NCBI GenBank assembly: GCA_016718315.1
Contig: JADKDV010000004.1
Span: forward strand, 682,001-746,000
DNA from: Candidatus Obscuribacter sp.
Lineage (GTDB): Bacteria > Cyanobacteriota > Vampirovibrionia > Obscuribacterales > Obscuribacteraceae
DNA length: 64,000 nt
Direction: 5' to 3'
Under the pieces are notes generated by a model that was not told the DNA's origin, did no database searches, and saw only the letters and a program-made list of their open reading frames with translations. Within the stretch, counting starts at the first letter, position 1. Each line of letters opens with the position of its first letter. Below are positions 26,130 through 34,578 of this stretch, piece after piece. The position numbers were made by a program, and so were the translations under genes.

Positions 26130-26735
26130 GTGGTCAGCCGCACAAAAGATTTTAGTCGCGCCGATTATAGTATCGAGAGAGCTACAGAGTTGCTCGATCA
26201 GGTGGCGCGCAAGTTGCAGAGAAGTAAGTGGTTTAAAGATGGCTGGTTGACCAGTGTGCATTGCTTCCCTCCGTCTCCTCGTGAGCCGGAGTCAGTGACA
26301 TTGCATGTGTATAAAAAGCACTGGTACAACGATGATCATCGCGGCATACATTTTGAGACCAATCTCGGTCCAGAGCAGTTTGCTACTGGGCAAGTGCCTG
26401 TGATGTTGCACATCTTGCACACGCCGACCGTGCCAGGCACAAAAATCAAGCGCATCAAAATCACCCAGCCCTTTGTCGATGAGATCTTTGACACTGTCTC
26501 CGAGTGGGATGGTTATGCATTTAGAGTGGGTAAATATGGGACACAGCCCTTTAGTTGCAAGCTGACTTTTACTCTTGATGATGTGGTGGACAAACTAGCG
26601 AGCGAGATCGGTCGTATGTGTGAGACTTTGGGACCGACGCTTGATCGTGTGGTGTTGGAGCAGGTTGGTGGGGCTACCAAAAAAGGTAGCAACGATAGGC
26701 AATACAGGAGCGGTTTTGAGAGCCATGAAGAGTGA
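26130..26735 (+). CDS. Hypothetical protein, partner of the SUKH gene
   Basis: A 201-residue soluble protein starting with GTG. It has a helical N-terminus (RATELLDQVARKLQRSKWF), a central beta-rich region with many aromatic residues (VTLHVYKKHWYNDDHRGIHFET), and a helical C-terminus. No signal peptide, membrane segment or known catalytic motif is visible. Its last 11 bases overlap the start of the SUKH/DUF2262 gene, so the two are translationally coupled. SUKH proteins often serve as immunity proteins to secreted toxins, but this sequence does not resemble a known toxin. The function is unknown. Confidence 0.6.
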   Translation: MVSRTKDFSRADYSIERATELLDQVARKLQRSKWFKDGWLTSVHCFPPSPREPESVTLHVYKKHWYNDDHRGIHFETNLGPEQFATGQVPVMLHILHTPTVPGTKIKRIKITQPFVDEIFDTVSEWDGYAFRVGKYGTQPFSCKLTFTLDDVVDKLASEIGRMCETLGPTLDRVVLEQVGGATKKGSNDRQYRSGFESHEE

Positions 26736-28050
26736 TTTCAGATTACTTGCCGAGAAGCTGATTGAAGCTGGCATAGCAAAGCCTGAACATATTCGTGGTT
26801 TAAGCCCTGAAGCTATTAGCAGCAATGAATCTCTGTTCAAGATTTCCTTGCCCGATGAATACAAAGAGTTCCTTCTCGTTATGGGCCTCGAACACGGCTG
26901 GTTTATGTATGATGCCACGCTTTATTGGGGCAATAGGTTTTGGTTCAACCAGAGGAGGGCGGCACCGGACCCCAAAGTGAAAGCTTTGCCTGGAGTCAGT
27001 GCCAGGAAACTTCAGGAAGGAGATTTCGTTTTTGCTTATCACCATCATTGGTATTTATTCTTCAATTTAAAGAGCAAAAATCCCCCAATATATAAATACA
27101 CCAACGGCGATCCGGCACCAGAATTAGTGGCAGAGTCGTTTTTGCAATGGTTGTCCGCTGCCGTCGATCAGGCAATCGCTGATTATAACGATTGGAAGGT
27201 GCTTCATCGAAAGCCTTTGCCGGAATCATTTCTCAGCGACTATGAAAGGCTCCAGGGGGCGTGGCTGATACGTTATACCAGGAATAGGAAAAACACTGGT
27301 TGTCGTAGAAACTGCACGCACTACGTTTTTAAGGGCAACGAACTTTACCTTTATTGTCCATCCAGCGTTGATCCGTGGTGGCTTGATTGTGAATTCAAGC
27401 TGGATGAGACATGCGAGCCTAAAAGGATATCGCTTTTCAATGAGCGGAATCAATTAATGGTCTACAGATTGTCTGATGGTACGCTTGAGCTTTGCAACAG
27501 CCGCGAAAAAAATAGCTTTCCGCCTGGCTTTGATGTCGAGGCTGACTATTGCGATGAAATCATCATCCTTGAGCGGGACCAGGGTGAGTTACCCCAATCT
27601 AAGAGGAAAAGTGATGTATCGCCAATTTTTGATAAAGACTTTGGGCAACTATGCTGGAATGATGATCGTGACTGGTTTGCCGGGAGCGTTTTATTCAAGG
27701 GACGGGAAGTGGAGCTTTATCTCCAACCGGAAAGTCCAGCGGATGTTGCTGTGGCGGTGTCACGATTGAAGTCTTATGTCAAAAAACTCAAGGACTATGA
27801 CCGGCGTGCAAAAGAGTACATCTGTCAGGAGATGTTGGAGCTTAAAAACTCCACCTGGCTTGATGACGGGCAAAAAGCCTATACGCCAAAAGGATTTATG
27901 GCAGGTCTTCACCTGGAGTCCATAAGCGTTGACTTCAATGGCAAAATCGAGCTCTCCTACGACGCAGACTATCTGCTCTTTTTCGGGCACGGAATTTTAC
28001 TGTCTCTAGATGAGCAGGATCAATTCAGTGATGCGCATCTGGCAGGTTGA
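26725..28050 (+). CDS. SUKH (SMI1/KNR4) - DUF2262-like protein
   Basis: I place the start at ATG 26725; a longer frame from 26620 runs deep into the previous gene. The 441-residue protein begins with a SUKH domain: SLPDEYKEFLLVMGLEHGW, then YWGNRFWFN, and a beta-rich core ending near residue 130. The middle region (around YERLQGAWLIRYTRN) is beta-rich and lipocalin-like in pattern. The last 140 residues resemble DUF2262: LFKGREVELYLQPE, a helix with KDYDRRAKEYICQEML, LKNSTWLDDG, LESISVDFNGKIELSYDADYLLFFGHGILLSL. SUKH domains are common in bacterial toxin-immunity proteins and in yeast Smi1. The combination here is uncommon in my experience. It overlaps the upstream gene by 11 bases and the downstream TTG start by 4. 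Confidence 0.65.
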   Translation: MKSDFRLLAEKLIEAGIAKPEHIRGLSPEAISSNESLFKISLPDEYKEFLLVMGLEHGWFMYDATLYWGNRFWFNQRRAAPDPKVKALPGVSARKLQEGDFVFAYHHHWYLFFNLKSKNPPIYKYTNGDPAPELVAESFLQWLSAAVDQAIADYNDWKVLHRKPLPESFLSDYERLQGAWLIRYTRNRKNTGCRRNCTHYVFKGNELYLYCPSSVDPWWLDCEFKLDETCEPKRISLFNERNQLMVYRLSDGTLELCNSREKNSFPPGFDVEADYCDEIIILERDQGELPQSKRKSDVSPIFDKDFGQLCWNDDRDWFAGSVLFKGREVELYLQPESPADVAVAVSRLKSYVKKLKDYDRRAKEYICQEMLELKNSTWLDDGQKAYTPKGFMAGLHLESISVDFNGKIELSYDADYLLFFGHGILLSLDEQDQFSDAHLAG

Positions 28051-28765
28051 GCTTGAGAATTAGTAAGCGCCAGATTAGTGTTCTATATGTCGTATTTGTT
28101 TTAGCGGCTGGTGGTCTGGTATGTGGTGCGGTGTGCAACCGCGCTACAGTGACGGAGCAATTGACTGACAAAGATGTCCTTGGCTGGAAACTAGAAAAGA
28201 TGTTTTTTACTCCGAGTCTTTTAAACCAGATTTTGAGAGTTTCGTTGATCCAGAGGAATCGCGCATCATCGACGATTTGATTGCCGATCTGCTTGCTTGC
28301 CGGTTTGACTCTGTCGTGTCTAAAGCTGAGCCGTATATGAGAGAGTCCAATCATAGTTGGAAGTTTTACTTTGCTCTTGGTGCCATGATGATTGATTGCA
28401 AAAGGTATAAGCTGGCGCAGCAAGCATTTGCTCTGTCAGAGCGCAAGCTGACTGGGGTGATACCGGATGCTTATCCTTCTCAAAACTTCCTCAAACGTGG
28501 GCTCAATCTAGATCCGCGTGAGGCTCTGACTGAGGTCTATATACATGAGCTACAAGAATTGGAAAAAGACAAGTCGGCTTCATTAGCTGGACGGCAGGCT
28601 CTTTACGATAGAGCGATCAAGTATTCTCATCCCCGCGGCTATATTTATAAAATGTACTCTAAGTTTTTGCGAGAACAAGGCAAGGCCAAGCAGGCCGATG
28701 AGACTTTGAAGCTCTGGGATTTTAGTCCGGCCTTTAGAGAATATAGAAGTTCGGATATAAGCTGA
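28047..28765 (+). CDS. Membrane-anchored protein with a TPR-like C-terminus, frameshifted
   Basis: The N-terminal piece (28047 to about 28198) has a single membrane segment (ISVLYVVFVLAAGGLVCGAV). The C-terminal piece is open in another frame from about 28199 to 28765 and contains helical, TPR-like sequence (YFALGAMMIDCKRYKLAQQAFALSE). Adding one A to the A-run at 28195-28198 joins them into WKLEKDVFYSESFKPDF without interruption. The second piece has coding character well upstream of its first possible start (28277), so one original gene of about 240 codons is far more likely than two. The TTG start overlaps the stop of the SUKH gene (TTGA). The function is unknown. Confidence 0.6.
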
Positions 28766-28767
28766 GG

Positions 28768-29322
28768 TTACTTGGATGAGATTTCCAAACAGTTTGCAGA
28801 CATCACTTTGCCGTTCCAAACTTCACGCGCTTCCAATGGGAGTAACTCTTGCGCAATGCTATAAATCGCTGATAGCTTCACTGATTTATGGACTTTGCAA
28901 AAATCATTTAGTTTGTCTATTGGCCAGCTGTTGTCTGCTAGATTGATTTCTCTGCTCGTTGTCTCGCCATGATTTAGCGTAATTATTACCGGACCGTTCT
29001 TTTTCCAATTGCGCTCGTTGCGTGTAAGCAGCACTGACTCATTTCCTGATTTGGCTAAAAATGCGATGTTGCAGTAGCCCCAACTACAATTCTCGCCCCA
29101 TATTTTTAAGTTTGAGTTGGAAGTGTTTGTAATTTGGACTTTTAGCGTAGGCTCACTCAGCAAAAGGGATTTTTTGTCGTTTGGACCAGCTACCGTGACT
29201 GTGGGAGAGGACTTTGTCGCTGCCGCTGGCTGAAGGGGTAAAAGAAAAGCCGAGATCGTTAGAAGCAAATAGAGAGCAGTCTTTGATTTGAAGGTGACTC
29301 GATTTGGGCATTTATATTTCAT
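28768..29322 (-). CDS. Secreted hypothetical protein
   Basis: 184 residues with a long signal peptide (basic MKYKCPNRVTFKSK, then ALYLLLTISAFLLPLQ and an AAA cleavage site). The mature part looks like an immunoglobulin-like beta domain (LKVQITNTSNSNLKIWG, VIITLNHGETTSREINL), the pattern of proteins with regularly spaced strands. Four Cys in the mature part could form disulfides. It converges on the preceding gene with a 2-base gap. No family recognised. Confidence 0.6.
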   Translation of the reverse strand: MKYKCPNRVTFKSKTALYLLLTISAFLLPLQPAAATKSSPTVTVAGPNDKKSLLLSEPTLKVQITNTSNSNLKIWGENCSWGYCNIAFLAKSGNESVLLTRNERNWKKNGPVIITLNHGETTSREINLADNSWPIDKLNDFCKVHKSVKLSAIYSIAQELLPLEAREVWNGKVMSANCLEISSK

Positions 29323-29363
29323 TTTGGTGACCTTTATGCCGCATTGTGATCGTCCAAGCTTAT

Positions 29364-30380
29364 TTAAAACCCTAAGTTAAACGACCGCCACATGCTGGAT
29401 TGCGTCGTTGTCCTGGGGTAATAAAATGGATTAGTCCCCAGACCTATTTGCGTATTGCCTAGTCTGAGATTCACCGCTCCTGGTGGCACGGCAGTGTTGT
29501 AGAGCGGATAGCCGCCGTAACCGGGATAGCCCACTCCGTAGCCTGGGACCCCGCCGATGCCACCATATCCAGGATAGCCACCCAAGCCGTAGCCAGGGTA
29601 TCCAGCATAGCCAGGATATCCATAACCGCCATAGCCACCGTAGCCTGGATAACCACCATAGGCATAATTGTTAGCTGCGTTGGCGGCAAGACCTAGCAGT
29701 GTCGGCAGGAGAGCTTTGCCGCTAAATGGATTGCCGTAGCTGGGATAGCCATAACCAGGATAGCCATAGCCACCGTACCCTGGGTAACCATATCCACCAT
29801 AACCGGGATAACCAGGACCACCAATACCAGGATAGCCATAACCATTGAGCCCAGGATAGCCGTAGCCGGGATAGCCGCCATTAATTAGCGGACTGTACCC
29901 AGGATAATAACCACGGTTAACTCCACCACTTAGCCCCGGATAATAGCCTGGTGTCAGGTAGCCAGTACCGGGCAGTGGTCCTTGATTGTAAAAGTATGAC
30001 TGTGGTATCAGCTCGGTATATTGCTGCGTCTGATTGATAAATGGTTTGACGCCTGTCCCCGCCCATGGTGCATTTGGATCATCTTTGGTGGGGACGATAT
30101 TGCCGCTAGGCGACACCGATACGCCGACTCGACTCAAATCTATCGGTATCAGCTTAGGTTTTGGCTTGGGCTTAGGGGAGTCGACCTCCTCCATAAAGAG
30201 GTTGCCGTTGTCGGTAAAGAGTGCCTGTCCGCCTGTGTCCGATTGCTCAGGGGGCAAGGTGTTAGAGATGGGCTTGATTGCATCTGCATAGGCTGCCGTG
30301 TTGGTACTACCCAAGGCTAGTATGATCAACAGTCTGAGCGAGGTTTGCATCGTCACTCCAGCAGTCGCCATTTTGATCAT
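29364..30380 (-). CDS. Secreted Gly-Tyr-Pro repeat protein
   Basis: The start is placed at ATG 30380, where GGAG sits 8 bases upstream; the longer frame overlaps the upstream gene. A signal peptide (TSLRLLIILALGSTNTAAYADA) is followed by a Pro-rich linker. Residues about 130-300 are dominated by G-Y-G/P-G-Y-P-type repeats, a low-complexity, probably disordered or adhesive region like those of structural, annexin-like or coat proteins. The unique C-terminus (LRLGNTQIGLGTNPFYYP) is beta-like. It lies 4 bases after the stop of the TPR protein upstream, so they form an operon. A matrix, surface or coat role is an inference from composition alone. Confidence 0.65.
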   Translation of the reverse strand: MIKMATAGVTMQTSLRLLIILALGSTNTAAYADAIKPISNTLPPEQSDTGGQALFTDNGNLFMEEVDSPKPKPKPKLIPIDLSRVGVSVSPSGNIVPTKDDPNAPWAGTGVKPFINQTQQYTELIPQSYFYNQGPLPGTGYLTPGYYPGLSGGVNRGYYPGYSPLINGGYPGYGYPGLNGYGYPGIGGPGYPGYGGYGYPGYGGYGYPGYGYPSYGNPFSGKALLPTLLGLAANAANNYAYGGYPGYGGYGGYGYPGYAGYPGYGLGGYPGYGGIGGVPGYGVGYPGYGGYPLYNTAVPPGAVNLRLGNTQIGLGTNPFYYPRTTTQSSMWRSFNLGF

Positions 30381-30384
30381 TTGA

Positions 30385-31605
30385 CTATCTCCGACCATTT
30401 GAATTGATAAAAGATGGCTCTGGCTCAGGTGGGTCTGCCTGGTTGACTTGATTGACCTGCACATTTGTAGGAGCAGCTGCTCCAGGTGTATTGATTGCTG
30501 CTCCCGGCTCGTTGGTGGCGCCAGCATCGAGGTCGATCGATTGGCCTTTGTTTACGACAGGCACCATCACTCCAGGAGCGCTGCTGCCAGTCGATGCACC
30601 ACCCGTGGGGCTGCCACCGACTGCGGTGCCAGTATTGCTGGCTGTGTTATTGCCGTTGACATTGCCGTTGCTGCCAGCAGTCGCCACATTGTTAAATGTG
30701 CCACCACTTTGTGCGCCGGGTGCAAATGCTGTTTTGACTCTGGTGATGATGCCCATCACTGGCTGATACACATCATCTGGCAATTTGGTGGAGACTGACT
30801 GAGTCATGCCGAGTTTGGCACCGGTCACCTCTGCCACTGGTTGGTCGTTGCTGTCACGGCGCAACTTAGATGCGATGACATCCACCCATACTTTTACTTT
30901 TGCTTTTAGACCGCTTATATTGTCGATGCGCACCATACCGTCTGGCATTTCGCTAAAGTCAAAGGCTATAACTTTGTCCAGGCTCACTTGCGAGAGTGTG
31001 CCAGTACCGATTTGTTTGATAAATTTTTCCACCAGGAGCACTTCTATATGCTGACCCTTTGTGGTTTTTGCCACAGTGATTTTTTGTGCGCCTACTTCCT
31101 TGAGGGCTGTAGCGGCTTGCTCGCCGAGGCTGGCTGGATCTATCTCCTGATAGCTTGCGCTGAGATCGCTGTAGGCTTTGTCTAGCTCGGTGTCAGGTGT
31201 ACCCAGTTGTACTGTCAGCTGTCTGGCACTCTCCAGATGTCCGCTGGCGGTGCGGTAGTCTGCTTGATTGATGGCGCATTGTGCTAGTGAGCGGTAGGTT
31301 TTTTCGAGTTTTGCCTTAGTGGCAGGGTCCATGGCTGTGTCGGCACCGCCATTGTCTTTAGTCAGCTCGGTCAGTAGCTTGGCCCAGTAGTAAGCGGACT
31401 TTTTGTAGTCTTGCTGGTCGTAGCTGGTCTGGGCTGTGGTCTCCAGTCTGTCTAGCTTACTGTCTTGCGCGAGCACAGGCTGGACGCCCAGCGAAAGCGT
31501 CAGAGCAGTCAATAGGGTCAGGTGCAGAAGTGGTCTTTGCTGTGCCCGCTTACGACCAATCTGTCCATAAGTGGAACAACGTTTACCAAAGTGTTGTCTG
31601 CCCAT
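30385..31605 (-). CDS. Secreted TPR-containing protein with a Gly/Asn-rich tail
   Basis: ATG 31605 is preferred over 31629 because AAAGAGG precedes it at a suitable distance. The N-terminus is long and basic, then a signal segment (LLHLTLLTALTLSLGVQPVLAQ). Residues 45-155 hold helical TPR-like pairs (TSYDQQDYKKSAYYWAKLL, AQCAINQADYRTASGHLESA). A beta-rich domain of about 130 residues follows (ITVAKTTKGQHIEVLLVEKF). The last 110 residues are a disordered Gly/Asn/Thr/Ala/Pro stretch. It is operonic with the Gly-Tyr-Pro protein downstream, and both look exported, so they may act together at the cell surface. No known family. Confidence 0.6.
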   Translation of the reverse strand: MGRQHFGKRCSTYGQIGRKRAQQRPLLHLTLLTALTLSLGVQPVLAQDSKLDRLETTAQTSYDQQDYKKSAYYWAKLLTELTKDNGGADTAMDPATKAKLEKTYRSLAQCAINQADYRTASGHLESARQLTVQLGTPDTELDKAYSDLSASYQEIDPASLGEQAATALKEVGAQKITVAKTTKGQHIEVLLVEKFIKQIGTGTLSQVSLDKVIAFDFSEMPDGMVRIDNISGLKAKVKVWVDVIASKLRRDSNDQPVAEVTGAKLGMTQSVSTKLPDDVYQPVMGIITRVKTAFAPGAQSGGTFNNVATAGSNGNVNGNNTASNTGTAVGGSPTGGASTGSSAPGVMVPVVNKGQSIDLDAGATNEPGAAINTPGAAAPTNVQVNQVNQADPPEPEPSFINSNGRR

Positions 31606-31739
31606 ACTGGCGCCTCTTTTTACTTGCATAATGGATATCTATACATGTTACCCTACCCTGGGCACGGCATGACATTACAAAGGAGCCTGCTCTGACTTCT
31701 CAAGAAGTAATCCCCCAAGAACAGTATGAAGCCACCCAG

Positions 31740-33035
31740 ATGGCGCCCAAGCGCGAGATCTTTGCCTGGGCTATGTTTGATTTTGCCAATTCTAGCTACA
31801 CGACTGTTGTTACAACGACTATTTTTAACCAGTATTTTGTACATGACATTTGCAAAGGACTGAGTATTGCCGATGCCACTTTTAGGTTGACGCTCTCACT
31901 TGCTATTGCTAATGGATTGGTCGTCGTCACCGCTCCACTGGTGGGTGCTTTGGCTGATGCTATCGGTAAAAAGAAATTTTTATTGTTTATCGCCACCTCT
32001 ATCTGTGTGCTCACTACCGCTGGACTGGCATTTATCCAGCCGGGTGGGGTGATTATGGCGATGGTGTTGTTTATCCTCTCTGGTTTTGGCTTTGGTACTT
32101 CTGAGTATTTGATTGCTGCATTTTTGCCGGAGCTGGCACCCAAAGACCGTATGGGTAAAGTATCGTCTCTGGGTTGGACACTGGGCTATATCGGTGGGCT
32201 GGTGATATTGGGGCTGTGCCTTGCCTATGTCAGCTGGGCGCAAAAGCAAGGTCAGGCGTCGACACAGTTTGTGCCGGTGACACTTTTATTTGTGGCGGCA
32301 ATTTTTGCTGCTGCCTCTACTCCGACATTTATTTGGCTCAAAGAGAGAGCCCAGGCACAGTCATTGACTATCGATGCCAGTCTGCCAGCAGCCCTATTTA
32401 AAAAAGCCTTTGGGCGCATCCAGGCGACACTTAAGACCACTGGGCGCTACCGTGACCTTTTGACATTTTTGATTGCGCTCTTTTGCTTTAGTTGTGGTAC
32501 CACCACTGTGGTGGCACTGGCTGCTGTCTATGCCTCAGAGGTGATGCACTTTGCCACCAGTGAGACCATTGCCATGGTCATGCTGGTCCAAGTATCGGCT
32601 GCTGCTGGGGCTTTTGGGCTGGGATCTTTGCAAGACAAAATAGGCTCCATCCCTACTCTATCTATGGCGTTGATACTGTGGGTAGTGGCGGTGGCTGTAG
32701 CGTATTTTGCGCCCGATAAGCTTGTGTTTTGGATAGCTGCCACACTCATGGGTGCGGCCATGGGCGCGACCGGCTCGGCGGCGCGTGCACTAGTCGGGCA
32801 GCTTGCTCCGCGCGGACAGGCGGCAGAGTTTTTTGGACTCTGGGGGCTGACAGTCAAGTTGTCGGCAGTGGTGGGGCCGATGACATACGGCGCTATCACG
32901 CGCATGACCGGTGGCAATTACCGCACAGCACTCTTGTCGACTATAGGCTTTTTTATCCTGGGATTGATAGTCACGCTCCGAGTCAATCAAGAGCGTGGCG
33001 TAAAGCAAGCCAGTCTGGCTGTAGATGCTGCTTGA
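31740..33035 (+). CDS. MFS transporter, Atg22/UMF1 type
   Basis: 431 residues with 12 predicted membrane helices. The opening AWAMFDFANSSYTTVVTTTIFNQYF is the signature of the Atg22-like (UMF1) branch of the major facilitator superfamily; yeast Atg22 exports amino acids from the vacuole. The bacterial homologues have unknown substrates. The MFS loop 2-3 motif is partly kept (GALADAIGKKKF). The ATG at 31740 has no ribosome binding site. A CTG at 31692, in frame 16 codons earlier, has AGGAG six bases upstream, so translation may begin there and add a polar N-terminus. It is divergent from the TPR gene. Confidence 0.85.
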   Translation: MAPKREIFAWAMFDFANSSYTTVVTTTIFNQYFVHDICKGLSIADATFRLTLSLAIANGLVVVTAPLVGALADAIGKKKFLLFIATSICVLTTAGLAFIQPGGVIMAMVLFILSGFGFGTSEYLIAAFLPELAPKDRMGKVSSLGWTLGYIGGLVILGLCLAYVSWAQKQGQASTQFVPVTLLFVAAIFAAASTPTFIWLKERAQAQSLTIDASLPAALFKKAFGRIQATLKTTGRYRDLLTFLIALFCFSCGTTTVVALAAVYASEVMHFATSETIAMVMLVQVSAAAGAFGLGSLQDKIGSIPTLSMALILWVVAVAVAYFAPDKLVFWIAATLMGAAMGATGSAARALVGQLAPRGQAAEFFGLWGLTVKLSAVVGPMTYGAITRMTGGNYRTALLSTIGFFILGLIVTLRVNQERGVKQASLAVDAA

Positions 33036-33108
33036 TATCGATTACTAGTTGCCACAGTGCTAAAATTTGCTCTGGTTAGTGATTGCCACTTTTGTGGTTG
33101 TATAGCCA

Positions 33109-34509
33109 ATGAATATTTTGCGCTTTAAGCTCAACAGCAGGTGTTTTGTGCGTCCATATCTATTGACTCTCGCTTTGACTCTCACAGTATCAGTCGCTGT
33201 TTACGCGCGCGATGCAGCCACTACAGCTACTACAAAGGGCGCGGTTAAGAGTAACAGTGCTGCAAAGACTAAGTTTGCCGCAACTCCTCAGGCCAGCAAG
33301 ACAAGCAAAGTCTCGTCCACCAATCCTAAGATAACTCCGGTTGATGCTGTCAGCGGCATACCAATAGCTATCGACAATGACCTGGCAAAACGCGTCGACG
33401 CTGTTGTAGACAAAGCCATTGCCAATCAAAAAATAGTAGGTGCGGTGGTGATGGTGGCTAGAGATGGCAAAATCGTCTATCAAAGAGCTGCTGGTTACAA
33501 CGACCGTGAGTCCAAAGTGCCTATGCGTCAGGATGCCATATTTAGGTTGGCATCTATGTCCAAGCCAATTGTGTCAGAGGCTGCTCTTGCGCTGGTGCAG
33601 CGCGGCAAGCTCAAGCTCAGCGACCCTGTATCCAAGTATTTACCTGACTTTAGACCCAAGCTAGCTGACGGTACTACGCCAGAGATTACAATTGCCCAGC
33701 TCTTAAATCACACGTCGGGACTTGGTTATAGCTTTAGTGAAAAAGGCGATGGTCCCTATCACCGTGCCAAGGTCTCCGATGGTATGGATCAGCCCGGGCT
33801 CAGCATGGCCGAAAACATGAAAAGACTGGCATCTGTGCCGCTTTATTTTAAACCTGGTACCAAATGGCGCTACTCACTATCTATAGATGTGCTCGGTGCT
33901 GTATTAGAAAAAGCAGCCGGTAAACCATTGGCGGATGTGGTCGCAGAGATGGTCACTGGTCCTCTGTCGATGAAGGACACAGACTTTAAGGTCGTAGATG
34001 TAAAACGGCTCACTGTGCCTTATTACGATGGTAAGCCCAAGCCGCTCAAAATGCGGCCATTCCAGCTAGTGCCAGTTGGTGATGGAGCCTTTGCGTTTGC
34101 TCCAGACCGTTGTCTCAATCTATCGTCGTTTCCATCCGGTGGTGCTGGTCTGGTTGGCACTGCCAATGATTATTTGAAGTTTTTGGAGAGTTTGCGCACC
34201 GCAAATGGTGCAGGACTAAAGCCTGAGTTTTATAAACTCATGGCAGAGAGTCAGACTGGTAGTATGGATGCTGGCTCTGGTCCTGACTGGGGATTTAGCT
34301 ATGGCGCTGCTGTGCTTTTGCATCCTGACAAAAAACAAGGACCCCACAATCTAGGCACCAGGCAATGGGGCGGTGCATACGGTCATCACTGGTTTATCGA
34401 TCCTGTCGCCAAACTCTCAGTAGTAGAGCTTAGCAACACTACTACCGAGGGCATGGCTGGCGAGTACACTCGTGAGTTGAGCCGGGCAATTTATGGGTCT
34501 GCTAAATAG
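33109..34509 (+). CDS. Class C beta-lactamase-like serine hydrolase
   Basis: A 466-residue exported protein: signal segment (LLTLALTLTVSVAVYA), a 60-residue Ala/Thr/Lys-rich linker, then a serine beta-lactamase/esterase fold. The SxxK nucleophile motif is in FRLASMSKPIVSEAAL. The second motif Tyr is in WRYSLSIDVLG, and the third motif region is GGAYGHHWFIDP. The family (Pfam Beta-lactamase, EstB/LACTB-like) includes esterases, D-amino-peptidases and true lactamases. The Y-S-L rather than Y-A-N second motif argues for an esterase or peptidase rather than a drug-hydrolysing enzyme. No gene partner is obvious. Confidence 0.85.
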   Translation: MNILRFKLNSRCFVRPYLLTLALTLTVSVAVYARDAATTATTKGAVKSNSAAKTKFAATPQASKTSKVSSTNPKITPVDAVSGIPIAIDNDLAKRVDAVVDKAIANQKIVGAVVMVARDGKIVYQRAAGYNDRESKVPMRQDAIFRLASMSKPIVSEAALALVQRGKLKLSDPVSKYLPDFRPKLADGTTPEITIAQLLNHTSGLGYSFSEKGDGPYHRAKVSDGMDQPGLSMAENMKRLASVPLYFKPGTKWRYSLSIDVLGAVLEKAAGKPLADVVAEMVTGPLSMKDTDFKVVDVKRLTVPYYDGKPKPLKMRPFQLVPVGDGAFAFAPDRCLNLSSFPSGGAGLVGTANDYLKFLESLRTANGAGLKPEFYKLMAESQTGSMDAGSGPDWGFSYGAAVLLHPDKKQGPHNLGTRQWGGAYGHHWFIDPVAKLSVVELSNTTTEGMAGEYTRELSRAIYGSAK

Positions 34510-34578
34510 TCCGTAAACAGACTTGTATCGGCTTACCGTTGGTTCTATCCTTAGCTTACTTAATCGGGTGCAGTTTGT

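Noticed and set aside
29483..29881. Plus- and minus-strand frames rich in His/Arg or Met/Ile across the Gly-Tyr-Pro gene
   Set aside because: They are shadows produced by the repetitive codons of the real gene on the minus strand.
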